Positions 1 through 10,384 are shown, counted from the stretch's first letter. The stretch: 47,278 bases of DNA from Chara braunii (GCA_003427395.1 BFEA01000143.1:1792931-1840208); one strand, 5' to 3'. Made by a program: numbers and translations. Notes: generated by a model from the sequence alone, not told the origin.

Positions 1-27
1 TTTTTTTTTTTTTTTTTTTTTTTTTTT
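1..27 (-). other. Poly(A) tail of the LINE
   Basis: Twenty-seven consecutive Ts on the plus strand are the poly(A) tail of the minus-strand LINE. The tail may continue before the window. It marks the 3' end of the element and supports insertion by target-primed reverse transcription. Confidence 0.85.
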
Positions 28-560
28 GTTGAACAGGTCCTTATGGCCCTGGCTCCATTTCCATTCTGGGGAGCATCAGTCCGGTTCCTATTCCACCGGC
101 AGGTCAGGAAAATATTACAACATAGAACACCCACACGCTTCTTCCGTCTGGCCGAAGGAACCCTGATCAGCATTGATTACTCCAGCGACGTGGAGGATTG
201 ACTGTCAGCTTGCCCTTCCTTCCGTCTGGCCGAAGGAACCCTGATCAGCATTGATTACTCCAGCGACTTGGAGGATCGACTGTCAGCTTGCCCTGCTTGC
301 ACCTTTCCTCTCAGGACTACTATAAGAACCTGTCAGATAAAACATGCAAAACAAGAAAGGTCTGAGAAGCTACAACTGCTGCCAATGCTGTCTAAACCCT
401 AAGCCCCGCGAATAGGCGTCGTGAAATCCTTGCTGTCTTATTTCTGTCCAAACCCTCAGGCCCAAACCCTAAACCCTAAAGAAGGTTAATCCTATTCCAT
501 GTGTTCCATGTGAAACATCGGCTGCCGCCTGTCGCGCATGTATCTTGGGTGCTCTTCTAG
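28..560 (-). other. LINE 3' UTR with 78-bp tandem duplication and telomere-like motif
   Basis: This non-coding stretch lies between the end of ORF2 and the poly(A) tail. It holds two near-identical copies of a 78-bp unit (about 142-219 and 220-297) that differ at only a few bases. At 464-480 it contains two and a half CCCTAAA repeats, which read TTTAGGG in the sense of the element. A further looser CCCTAA lies near 394. Confidence 0.7.
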
Positions 561-1480
561 GCCCAGATTGGGGCTGGTTCTCCAAGTACCTGGGTGTTCT
601 GCTGGGATACCAACTTGACCGAATTATGCCATTCTTTCCATTGTAAAACGTGTCCACTCAGCCATGCCACTTTGTCACCTACCAACCAGATACACTTGAA
701 TTGAGCGAGTGTCACCTGTTCTGTCTCTGGATTGTTCTGCGCCCAATGACATTCAATCATCTCTTTTGGTTGCTGCCCACACTTTCCCCCGTGGGTTCTT
801 CGTGCCGTCCAGAGTTCTGCTGCATCTCTCCTTCCATATGGCCCATAGCATGACCTTGCATACCATCCCGAACCATATTTTCTCTGATTAGCCGAAGTTA
901 GAGGGTAAATTAGTCCAAAGGAGCAGTTGAAGGGGGTGCTCTGGAAGGGGAGACGAGAACAAACTTTACCATAGTGCTGCTTGCTGCTGCTCTTGCCCAA
1001 TAATCTGTGGCTTCTTTACAGTTAATTAGGCAATGTATCACGTCTTCATGTTCTTGGGTCTGAGCAGACTGCACAGATATCAGAGCTGGTTGGATCGTTC
1101 TTTCTTCCTCTGACATGTAGTCATTGATTGACCGGTAGAGCAACATATGTTATGAGCCACTGCATGCTTCTGATTTTTATAGGTCTTATTGTTTTATATT
1201 TTTTCCATGGGATTTTTGCTATCTGGTCTGCCTCCGAACCAATTAACTTGCTCCATCTTCCTTTGATTGTTGGGTCTGGGTCCTTTGTTTTTAACAGCAT
1301 CTTGTAACNCAGCTTGACTGTGTNCTCATNTACTGGAATTGGTGGTTTGGTGGTNNTNGTTCNGTCNGGGGNCCAAGCCCACTCCGAGGGATCAAACTCG
1401 AGGTCTTGAATTGCTGTCCCTGTTTGAAATATCTGCTTTGGCCAGAGTCCTAGTGTTCTTATTTTACGGAGAGTAAACAC
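557..1480 (-). pseudogene. LINE ORF2 C-terminal part with zf-RVT-like zinc finger
   Basis: Two minus-strand pieces continue ORF2 after the RT. One (1480-1121) has the WSKLIG and IPWKKYKTIRPIKIRSMQWL region typical of the tail of plant L1 ORF2 proteins, with several Ns. The next (1146-910) has HCLINCKEATDYW, the second half of the zf-RVT finger. The first half, C-A-V-C, is readable in another frame just upstream, so a frameshift splits the finger. A further open stretch to 557 may be the degraded C-terminus. In intact elements this domain probably binds RNA. The identification rests on motif order only. Confidence 0.65.
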
Positions 1481-1613
1481 ATTGAGCCCTACTCTTTCAG
1501 GGTTGATGTTCTGAATGTACAGTTCATCTGGCTTGGTCTTCAGGATCGGGAAGGATGTGAAAACGTCCTGTGGCCCTGGACCTGATATTCAATGGGAAAA
1601 TTGGTATGCCCTT

Positions 1614-2113
1614 TCAGGGGAGGAGTCCTGGATTAGGATCTCCCCCACTCCCCGACTTTCCACGTGAAATCCTCTTTAGTAGCTCTGCCCGACCTCCAGG
1701 AATACTCTGTATAATCTTCTGTAAATTTTCATCTCTGTGGTGGCATCCTTTCAGTTGAGTTTTAAGCTCATTTTCGTCCAGCCAGTTCTTCCTTTCCTCG
1801 TTCCAGATGTCCCCTACTTGCCATACACCATGTTTGATCCATGACAGCCATCTGTTGCCTCTGTGGGAGAGAGTCCACGGGTGGTCCCCTCGTCTCTGAT
1901 CAAGGGGTTTCCAAACAGAGGCTGCTTGAGCACTTCCTCTTTGGATCTGGGTTTGTTTCGCTTCTCGGGCATGATTTCTCTCCAGATACGTATAAGGGCT
2001 GTCCAATAGGGGATAGGTGTCTGGTTGTGCGATGGGGGAGCGCTAGTCCCATGTCTTCTCCTCCCTGTTCTTGGGCTCCAGTCCTTGTTCATGACCCAGA
2101 ACAGTCCGGACAT
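1614..2113 (-). pseudogene. LINE ORF2 region between RT and zinc finger
   Basis: Two overlapping minus-strand frames (2113-1814 and 2006-1614) give protein resembling the connector after the RT of plant L1 elements, including PLFGNPLIRDEG and WDIWNEERKNWLDENELK. The switch between frames shows at least one indel. No catalytic function is known for this part. It is assigned by its position between the RT and the C-terminal finger. Confidence 0.6.
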
Positions 2114-2290
2114 GTTAGTGGGGGATTCTTTAGGGGCCAGCTTCCTGATGCTATCTTGTGCTAGTTTGTTCCATGACAGTGATTGACTAGTCAGTAGCTT
2201 GATGACCCACTTAACTTGTAAGGCTTTCGTTTCTTGTTTGGGGTCAATAATGCCTAGTCCCCCCTGAGTTGGTTTCCTTGTGATATAGTG

Positions 2291-3816
2291 TCATGCTATT
2301 ATTGGGATGTAGTTTTCTTTGTTAGGGTTCCCTGACCATAAGTATGCTTTGGCTTTCTTGTTTAGATCTTTGATGGTCTGGTCTGGTATTGTCCAAATGG
2401 AGGCTATGTACCACATCATTGAGAATACGGAGGTATTAATGGTAAGAGCCCTACCCAGTAGTGATGTAAATGCTTGACTCCATTTCCCCATTTTGTTGAT
2501 TTGACCAAGTAGGAGATTTTGTGTCATCTGGGGAACCGGACCGTCCTTTGTTGCTTGGATCCCCAGGTATCTCGTTGGTTCCTCCGGCATCTCCCAGGAC
2601 ATCAGATCTTCCGGTCCTTGAAGCTGTGGGATGGGTTCGTTGGATAACCACCACCCTACCGTCTTTTCCCAATTTATCTTCATTTCTGAAGCCAGTCTGA
2701 ACGCTTCCATTACTCTGACTAAAGCTGCCATGGACGAGTTGGAAGCTCGTACCATCACTGTCAAATCGTCTGCGAACATGATTATTGTAGGAAATGTGAA
2801 GTGGAGAGAGGAGCCGACGTTCATTTTTGGCAGTCTTTGGATAGATGGGTCTTTACGGAGGAAAGAGGCTATAGCTTCCATGACAAATAAAAAGATAGGC
2901 GGTGCTAGTGGATCGCCTTGTCTTACCGACCTAGAGATTGGGTAGCCTTCGGAAAGCAACATGTTGATCTGGACGCATCCAGAGGCATTATTATATGGGA
3001 CTCGCACCCATTTCTTGAAGTTGGGGCCTACCCGAATGCCATACTGGCATCGAGAAACTCCCAATTTACTTGATCGTAAGCTTTTTCAAAACCGAAGAAA
3101 GGAATTGTTGCGTTGATTTTCTTCTCCATCACTTTTTTGGATGCCTCGTTGAGGGTCATTACATTGTCCAAGATATACCTATTTGGTATAAAACCTGACT
3201 GGTCAATGTGGAAGCATTTGTCTGTCACGTCCAATATGTGAAAGGCTAAGGCTTTGGCCAGTATTTTATAGGGAAGAGTGAGGAGGGATATTGGTCTTTA
3301 GTTTTTTATGTCTTCCCGGTTACCCTTTTTATACAGAAGACTCACAATACTGGTGCTGAGGACTTCACCCATACCCTCTTTTGCCCAGCTATCGTTGTAA
3401 AAATTCATAAGATCTGAACTTGGTAGGGGCCATAATTTCTCCCAGGATTCCTTTGTCAGTCTGTCGATACCTGGGGTCTTATTGTTATTCATATTCAAAA
3501 CTGCAAATTGTAGCTCTTCCATGGATAACGGTTTATCTAATTCATTTGCTTGCTCATCAGATAATGTTATGTCTAAGTATTGCAACATTTTGGATCTGGT
3601 CGCTCAGATATTGGTAGGGGTGGTTGTTGGTGTTTTAGACGGGTGAAGTTCTTTGTGGAAGTTTTTTGCAACCTCTAACATCCCTTCACTGTCTGTGCGA
3701 GTTTCATGTGGGCTTGTTAACTCCTTGAGATCCTCTACTGAGCTGGATCTGTTGTTTGCTTTTATTCTCGAGAAGAAATGCTTGGACATTTGTTCATTTA
3801 ATTCAAGGTTAGTCAT
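2291..3816 (-). pseudogene. LINE reverse transcriptase domain, broken
   Basis: The RT is spread over frames 3816-3604, 3588-3298, 3234-3028 and 3064-2291. Visible motifs in order are NNNKTPGIDRL (motif 0/1), SIVSLLYKKG, QSGFIPNRYILDN, the motif A region FFGFEKAYDQVNWEF, RQGDPLAPPIFLFVMEA (motif B) and FADDLTVMV (motif C with both aspartates), then RYLGI. Motif A normally has Asp where this copy has Gly (codon at 3091-3093), so the polymerase would be dead even if the frame were open. An in-frame stop separates the 3298 and 3234 pieces, and a frameshift lies near 3040-3060. The enzyme would copy LINE RNA at a nicked target site. Confidence 0.88.
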
Positions 3817-3961
3817 TCTGGCTCTGATCTGTAGTCCTCTTAGTTCCCACCGACTCTAGACCGCCAATTCTTCTCTTGTCCTTTTTAGTACATCGTGTAC
3901 AACGAAGAGGAGGGGTTGGTAGCTAAATTGTTTTCCGCTACTCTGAGGGTCGTTTCGAGCA

Positions 3962-5034
3962 TCAATTTCCTGTGTTTTCATTGGTCATTTTCCCTGAAAT
4001 TATAGTTGTTGTTTCGGCCAGCTTGAGGTAGCTTTTTTGGAACCAGTCCCATTTGTCTTGTCTTGTGATAAAGCCTCCTCTAAGATTGTGCCAGCTAGTC
4101 AACATTCCCTCTTGGAATTCTTGACCAAGTAGGAGAGAATTATTTTGTTTGTGGAAACTATGTCCCTTTTGGATGTATTGGTTGAAACTGATGATTAACT
4201 CAATTGGTTTATGGTCAAGGCATGGGTACGGCGTCGGCGCCAATACGTCCGTTTCCTTGACCGTCCCCATAATGTGGTCGGTAATGAGGAAGTAATCTAT
4301 GCGAGAGAAAGCCGTGTGGTGGGCATGATTTTTCTTAACAAGGGAGAATGCTTTGGTAGTTGGGTGTAAGGTGCGAAAAGGGTCTACCAAACTATGGTCT
4401 ATGAATAAGTTTTTGAACCGGGGCTACTTCTTGAGATGACTGTGGTGAGGTTGCTCTGGATATACGGTCATTGACCGGGTCCAGAGTGGCATTCCAGTCA
4501 CCCCCAATTAGGCAGGCTTGTAAGGGAGGAATTAGGTGACCTATGAAGTCAATAAAGGCGGATATGTCGTTACGGTCATTGGGAGCATACACATTGATCA
4601 CTTCGAGTTCTTCTTCCTTTCATCTTATATCCATTAAGCACCACCTGCCCTCGATTCCATCGGGTCCTATGTTGATTACCATCCCCACATTGAACAACTT
4701 GGAGGTCTTAGGAATTAAGATTGTAGTCCCTTTCCTGCTCGAATTGTTGTCCGAGGACCAAACCGCATCCTTGACCCCTCCCACCTTTCTCATAAAGAAT
4801 TTCTGTATTTTTTTGGTGATCACTGTGGTTCGTTAGATGGGTCTCTTGTAGCATTATAATGTCCGCCACCCTGTTGTTTTCCTGTTTGAGGCCTTTAATT
4901 ATGTCATTCAGTTTATTTTTCTTACTTAGGATGTTTCCTAACCCATTTACATTCCTGCTGCGCATGGTGATACCTTGAGACTGCCAATTGGGTTTGGGGG
5001 CTTGTTGATTTGCTTTATTCCTTAACCCCTCCAT
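3962..5034 (-). pseudogene. LINE APE-type endonuclease domain, broken
   Basis: Three frames (5034-4708, 4601-4392, 4390-3962) together cover an exonuclease-endonuclease-phosphatase fold domain. Expected active-site motifs are present: N-V-N-G-L near the start, I-M-L-Q-E-T-H with the metal-binding Glu, I-N-V-Y-A-P-N, G-G-D-W-N-A-T-L with the catalytic Asp and Asn, S-R-I-D-Y-F-L-I and D-H-K-P-I. The residue before the last Asp-His is Leu where Ser is usual. Two frameshifts break the domain. The enzyme would nick target DNA to prime reverse transcription. Confidence 0.85.
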
Positions 5035-5074
5035 GTACAGGGACTATGGTTTCGGGGTAAGTGGCTCATACCTT

Positions 5075-6072
5075 TCAGAGGGTTTCTGGGTCCGGTGAAA
5101 TTGAGGCATCTGGCGGCGTCCCGGGTGGGTCCACTTTGGTTCCCGTCCCGAGGTCGTCAATCTTGTATTCTCCTATGCTGCCACTGACCTGATTTCTAGG
5201 GGAACCCAAGGGGTCTTGGTCTGTGCGCTCATCGCCAACCCAATCCTCCATGTCCTCCTCCTGGAAGTCATCTCTGTAGAAGCAGTCAAGGTCCATGGCA
5301 TAAGCTTTGGCTTCCATATCAGTGTCCCCGTTCAATGTGCCAACTCTGAGGATGTCCGCCAGCAAGGCTGCTGACAGCTCCGCTGGGATACCCAGCCCAG
5401 ACCTGACAATACATTGTAAGCAATTGCAGTCACTATGTTCCACGATCTCCACATCATGCCTCTCTTTGGTCTCGTGTTTTTCGGCATCTTGGCAATTAGG
5501 GGAGTGAGTGAACTTTGTCTGGAATCTGTTGGGACAGTAAGGGACTCTCGCTGGTCGTCGAGAGGCGCTTTCGTCTCCTGCTCTCTAGAGAATTTCGTTG
5601 AGCCTTCGATTACGTACACGCGCAACGGACAAGTGTCAGTGATTTTTTCGCGGATTATGGACATCAGGTTTGGACCCTCTTCAAATAGAGAGATTGCGAA
5701 GGAGACCTCTGTGGCTACTTGCCATTCGCTAGTTCCTTCTACATACCGAGTGGCTAACAGAGGCCGCAGTCCCATCATAGCAAGTCTGGCTAAGCTGGCC
5801 TGTTGAAGTACGTGAGGGGCTTTCCCCTCAGCTATCTGTTGCAGGGATGTGAATTCCGGTTGGTAAACAGCGTTGAGCTTCTTCAGTTTTTCTATTTGGG
5901 CCTCAATGGCTGCAAGATCCAGCCCGAGGTCTGCACGTTCTGTTTTCTTAACACTTTTTGTCTGGCCGGGGTTGAGCTCTTGCTTCTTTTGTGCTTTGGC
6001 AGCTTTCCATTTCTTCGGGCGCAGATCCTGGAAGGGCTCATCAGGATCTTTGTTGTTCTCTTTTGTGCCCAA
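5075..6072 (-). pseudogene. LINE ORF1-like protein, frameshifted
   Basis: The first frame (6072-5332, 246 codons) starts at an ATG, is rich in Lys and charged residues, and has a short coiled-coil-like stretch (AAIEAQIEKLKKL). Around 5450 similarity of position passes to a second frame (5452-5075) rich in Asp, Glu and Pro with a short C-x-C-x2-C cluster. I cannot see a clear RRM or CCHC knuckle, so assignment as ORF1 rests on position directly upstream of the endonuclease and on its basic composition. ORF1 proteins bind LINE RNA and chaperone it. The frame change implies one indel. Confidence 0.6.
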
Positions 6073-6338
6073 CTGACCATGTTCTCTGACTCTTTTCTTC
6101 TCAGCGTAACTGAAGGCAGCGTACTCAAAAAATTATTCCTTCTCCAACAGCTCGTATTTGTTCGAGGAAGCGTGGATGCCAGCGATCGTGCCTTGTATCA
6201 TGTTCCTCTCTATGTGTTTTAGGCACGCAGGCACGCTGGCCAGAAAAATATAGTATTTGAGCACAAAACAAATTTTTTCTTGTTTTTTTTTTTTTAGTTT
6301 CGTGCCAGTGAGGTAGGACGGATTCAAATTTCTGACAA

Positions 6339-6680
6339 CTACAACTCCGTGAGGGCAAAGTCACACTGGCCCTCGACACCATGAATCAGACCTCTATCAT
6401 GTCTACATTGTAGTTTCACTATACCCAACATGTCGAATGGCAAGTCGTCGCTAACCAGGAACGAAATCTTATGATTAAGTTCCCTTCCTCCATAGGAGAA
6501 GGTGCATACCACGTCCTTGACGTAGCCATTTACAACCATGCACTCTTTGTTGGCAAAAGTAAAGGAGACAAACCTACTCAAGTGTTGCACCCGGTCCCCC
6601 AGGCGTAGTCTCGCAACGCAGTCGGGATTTGTGAAGTTTCTTGTGGAGCCAATGTCTACGAAGGCACCACACTTGACCCA
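6339..6680 (-). pseudogene. Retropepsin-like aspartic protease remnant
   Basis: Minus-strand translation gives GAFVDIGSTRNF, a retropepsin active-site loop with D-I-G in place of the usual D-T-G or D-S-G. It is followed by VNGYVKDVVCTFSYGG and FLVSDDLPFDMLGI. These align with NDYLQNVECCFPYSGG and FLMSDD of the protease at 14994-15223. The piece ends at a stop near 6339. In an intact element it would cleave the gag-pol polyprotein. The family is supported by the active-site loop and by parallel position after the knuckle. Confidence 0.72.
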
Positions 6681-7018
6681 CCTACACCGACCTCCACAAT
6701 GAAATGCTCCCCTCTAGGACTTTTTGACGACGCCACCCAAGACTCACGAGGATCTCTTGCTGACCACTCCCCTCAGACGCATCTAACGAACAAAGTGTCG
6801 TTTGGTGATGCGTTTGCGGGGTGACAACTGCGTCAATAGCTTCGGCCAACTACTGAAGTGGTGAGGGAACATCTTCACTTTAGCACGAGTAAATGCAGCT
6901 ATAACCTCTATTGGCCCGATGTGTGTCCCTGCGATGTACTCGTAGAAGCACAACCCTAGGCGAAAGATCCTCTGAAACCTCCTTTAGGTGGTATCTTCTG
7001 AGAGACCTCCGCGTTGTT

Positions 7019-7060
7019 GCACTTGAATTGTTGATGGACGTACTCGCTGCAGCTAACGCA
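7019..7060 (-). other. CCHC zinc knuckle of gag fragment
   Basis: The minus-strand translation CVSCSEYVHQQFKC has the spacing C-x2-C-x4-H-x4-C of nucleocapsid zinc knuckles. It is followed by a Q-K-I-P-P sequence that matches E-K-I-P-P after the knuckle of the complete gypsy element at 14558-14599. The knuckle binds genomic RNA in working elements. Confidence 0.75.
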
Positions 7061-7430
7061 AGCACTCCGTGTGTATATGTCCCTTCACACATCTTGATCA
7101 AGGCCATCTCTCACCCAAGCCGGAGTATTGGGCGAGTTTCTGACCTTCCCCTGAATCTTTTGTTGGCTGCCCTTGTCACGACCAACTGCCTTTCCTTTGG
7201 TTATTGCGTCGAGGTTTCCTCCCCCTAGACTCTCCTCTCCACCTAACTCTGTTTCTTTTACAAGATCGGAAACATCATCGATCTCTGTTTGATTCCCATC
7301 GGAATCAACCATCATCAACCGACAACCTTTCTTTTTCCGCTCTTGTGGAACCACCTCCTTCCTACCGTCTGTAGCAACCTGTTGTTCGCCTCCTGGCTTG
7401 GTTTTAAGTCTTAAGGCCTTCTCTATCTCT

Positions 7431-8037
7431 ATACAACTAAAAGATACAACGGTCCGTCCGTCACACGCAGTCGTGGGCCCAAGGAAAATTGTGGGATGGG
7501 CGGGGCCAGCCAGGCATGGCGCGCGCCGACACGAAAATTGGTGTCACAAGCAATCATGGGCCCAAGGAAAACTGCGGGATGGGCGGGGCCAGCCAGGCAC
7601 GGCGGGCACCGACACGAAACGACACAGGGGCGAAAAGGGCAGGGCCTGCCAGGGCGTATGGTGTCGCGTGGATTGACAAAAACGCGCCGGGGGGAAAAAG
7701 GGTGTCGTCTCGCGAAACGGCGGAGGGGCAAGAAGATCAGGGCCTGCGAGGGTCTACGGTGTCGCGTGTGGCGTCGATTGACAAAAACGCGTCGGGGGGA
7801 GGGGGGGAAGGGCGGCCTGGCAGGGCCTGCGAGAAAAAGGGTGCCGTCTCGCCTCTATTGGCAGCAACGTAGGAGCGGGAGGAGCAGCGGGAGGAGGAGC
7901 GGGAGGAGGAAGGGGGCAAGAGTAGGAGAAGCAGGCGGAGGAGGAGGAAGAGTGGGAGTAGCATCTGGAGGGGGAGCGGGAGAAGGACTATCCATCATCT
8001 GTTGTTGTTAAGCGGTGTGAAAGGGAGGACGCGCGAG

Positions 8038-8040
<3 letters not shown>
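7431..8040. repeat. GC-rich tandem repeats and purine-rich tract
   Basis: Two tandem families lie here. One has an 83-bp period (TGGGCCCAAGG at 7474 and 7557). The other has AGGGCCTGC at 7641, 7739 and 7822 followed by an ATTGACAAAAACGCG block. From about 7870 to 7985 the plus strand is almost pure G and A. The open frames across it are low-complexity and are not called as genes. Confidence 0.7.
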
Positions 8041-8079
<39 letters not shown>

Positions 8080-8239
8080 CCATCGATAGGATGAGCAACG
8101 CACTGGCCAACAGGTAAGTCTCCAACCCCGCGACTGGCCTCACGCTACTTCCATCGATAGGATGAGCAACATGAATGAATCTTCCGCCAGAACATCGAAA
8201 TATACACTACTACACCCCCGCTCACGCGCGCACACGCGC

Positions 8240-8283
<44 letters not shown>
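8041..8283 (-). repeat. Composite repeat (CA)n-core-(CT)n, copy A
   Basis: On the minus strand this reads (CA)n from 8283, a core of about 160 bp, then (CT)n at 8076-8041. The core contains GGAAGATTCATTCATG and GCTCATCCTATCGATGG, shared with copies B (29641-29920) and C (31150-31384). Within this copy a block beginning TTCCATCGATAGGATGAGC is duplicated 71 bp apart (8078 and 8149). Confidence 0.6.
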
Positions 8284-8320
<37 letters not shown>

Positions 8321-8505
8321 TCGCGCACGATGGTCCGATCGTCCGAGGTGGCATGTCTTGCGGCACGAACTACCACGTCGATCGATCGTCGTGGCATGGG
8401 GAAAAAGAAAAGCAGATATACTCTCTCTCTCGCCCTCACGATCGTTTGATCGATCGAGGTGGCATGTTTTGCAGCAAGAACTACCACGTCGATGGATCGA
8501 TCAAC

Positions 8506-8545
<40 letters not shown>

Positions 8546-8656
8546 TCCAAGCTACTCTGTTATGCTATCCAACGCTACTCTACTACAATACTCAACGGCT
8601 CTTTGCTATGACGCTGCTCTACGCTACTCTACTACCCTACTACGTACACTACGTCT
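8284..8656. repeat. (GA)n tracts and 111-bp imperfect duplication
   Basis: (GA)n tracts lie at 8284-8318 and 8508-8542. Between them AGGTGGCATG and about 45 surrounding bases occur twice, 111 bp apart (8346 and 8457), each followed by ACTACCACGTCGAT. From 8543 to 8656 the sequence is a degenerate CTACT-rich run. No gene is seen. Confidence 0.7.
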
Positions 8657-9293
8657 GTGTGTGTAGTGGGTGTGTAGAACACGGCTTCCCCATATACAAT
8701 GGGGAACCAGACCATGCATCTGTCCAATCGTAAAATAGCGCCAAGTTAGCAGCAGACATAACACAACATGGGTTGAGAGAAGAAAAATTTTGATTATGTC
8801 AATAACTCCATAACAGGAGGATGCATGTTAGTTTTGAAGGATTAATCAAGAGGGGAGAAGATTAGAAGTTAGGCTGATGTTAGAGATGGTTGTTGAAGAC
8901 AGCCATAGGGGCGGGGGTGCACGCCTTGAAGCGCGTTTTTCGCTGCTTAGCACCCATTGTAGCTCATCAGAGGGACAGCCTCTGGCTCTCGTTAGGGGGT
9001 TCTATGTGAGTGTTAGTAGTAGTGGAAGGGTTCGAGGCGGGAGGGAGACGATAGGTCTTTTGTGCGTTAGGCAGACACAAGGTGNTTCTATGTGAGTGTT
9101 AGTAGTAGTGGAAGGGTTCGAGGCGGGAGGGAGACGATAGGTCTTTTGTGCGTTAGGCAGACACAAGGTGGTAAGAGTATGTAGAATCGTACCTGCGTGC
9201 GAAGCACTTGTGCGGAGGACGACGTGTCTTCGATGGTTGCCATCGGGTCCTCTAGAGATCAGCTGCCACGTGTCACTGTTCGTAGCACCGAGG
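8655..9293 (+). repeat. Dispersed repeat family X, copy 1
   Basis: This block is closely matched by 22433-22930 in the same orientation, from GTGTGTAGTGGGTGTGTAG to GTAGCACCGAGG, with only scattered mismatches. Copy 1 differs by an insertion of about 50 bp near 8798-8850 and by an 86-bp internal tandem duplication (9000-9085 and 9086-9171) with an N at the junction. It contains GGTTCGAGGC, a partial match to a pol III B box. I see no ORF, LTR-type ends or tRNA head, so the class is unknown. Confidence 0.75.
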
Positions 9294-9808
9294 ACGCGCC
9301 CTCAATTGCACAGTTAGGAACGCACTGTCTAGTTAGAAGTGTGTTTGGCACAACAAATGGACAGGACCACGATATTGGGAGATGGTTACGTGCTTTGCAA
9401 CGTGCGAGCAGGGATTCGGTGAGAGCATAGAATACCAATGCAGCCTGAAGCACAAATATGCATAGCAGGAAGCGCTTGTAGAGTTGCTCTTGCAAGTAGG
9501 TCGAGTTCCAGGCGAAGAAGATGTATATAGGAGATGCGAGGTAACCAAGCAACATTCATGCAAAAGGTAGATCGTGTATTTCATAAATAGAATGGGGGGC
9601 GTAGCGTAGATTTGGGTTGGAGAGGGATGCATTCAGTATGGTCATGGGTATGGTAGCGTATGTTTTTTGAGGGAATGGTTCTGTATGTAGCTTTGTTTTA
9701 GTAGGAGGGGGGTTTTGTGAGTAATCTTGTCTAGCTCATGCATTGTAGCCATGATTTTTTAGAAAGGAAGGAAGTCAACGGTGGTACGAGGGGTCTTACG
9801 TTGTCATG
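9294..9808. other. No recognised feature
   Basis: Intermediate base composition, with short open frames on both strands that have no motif I recognise. No repeat structure is apparent. Confidence 0.5.
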
Positions 9809-10137
9809 TCATTTAGTTTAGTTTGTCCTATGTTACAGTGGTTTGCAGGCTGTGGCATGCGTTCTCATATTGTAGGACAGGGACGTGTAGGCACATGTTT
9901 TTGGTGGTATTTGATGGTTGTCGTATTGAAGAAATGTTGGCGATAATTATGTTTGGATGCGCCATTTCCGAGTTTATTTTGTCCTATGTTGCAGTGATTT
10001 GCAGACTATGGTGTGCGCTCTCAGATCGTAGGATAGGGACAAGTGTGAACATATGTTTTTGGCGGTATTTGTGTGTGATTTGAAGGCTGTTGTATTAAAA
10101 ATTGGCGGCGAGAACTTTGTTTGGTTGCATTGTTTCA
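9809..10137 (+). repeat. 156-bp tandem duplication
   Basis: GTCCTATGTT at 9825 recurs at 9981, 156 bp later. Most of the unit is repeated with substitutions, including the blocks around CATATGTTTTTGG and GGTATTTG and the closing TTTGTTTGG-like block. Short ORFs over it simply reflect the duplication. Confidence 0.7.
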
Positions 10138-10384
10138 GTTTGGTGGGTTGGGTGGCGGCCAGGTGAACAAGATAAGCTCTCAGTATGTTGTATTGGTGTA
10201 TCAATTTAAGGATTGCTGTTTTGCTTATATGTATTCAATTTTGTATCCCATAACTTGTTATATTAGGAGATATGCTTTTCCATATATTTTGTTTTGTTTT
10301 ATTATGTAAATGTATGTAAATATACGAGTTGCTTAAGAATGTGTCTGGGTAGTTCGGTAGTATTTTTCTGGTTGGGAAAACAAT

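Larger units (their letters stand above)
1..6130 (-). mobile_element. L1-type LINE (non-LTR retrotransposon), degenerate
   Basis: Read on the minus strand the element runs ORF1 (6072-5075), endonuclease (5034-3962), reverse transcriptase (3816-2291), a connecting region and zinc finger (2113-910), a 3' UTR and a poly(A) tail that appears as 27 Ts at the window start. This order and the APE endonuclease define an L1-clade LINE. The reading frame is broken by at least five frameshifts and stops, and the RT lacks a catalytic aspartate, so this copy cannot move itself. The 5' boundary is uncertain, somewhere between 6073 and about 6330. The 3' target-site duplication lies outside the window. Ns at 1309-1373 are unresolved bases inside ORF2. 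Confidence 0.9.
6339..7358 (-). mobile_element. Ty3/gypsy gag-protease fragment
   Basis: On the minus strand this is a truncated piece of a gypsy element related to the full one at 10.5-19.4 kb. In order it contains a gag linker (7354-7085) resembling that at 14309-14503, a CCHC zinc knuckle (7060-7019) and a retropepsin (about 6680-6339). Frameshifts separate the parts, and neither LTR nor pol is seen here. It abuts the 5' side of the LINE, so one element may have interrupted or truncated the other. Confidence 0.75.

Noticed and set aside
8140-8733. Open frames rich in Ser-Leu, Cys-Val or Arg-Glu across 8.1-8.7 kb
   Set aside because: They are translations of (GA)n, (CT)n and (GT)n tracts in several frames at once and have no non-repetitive domain.
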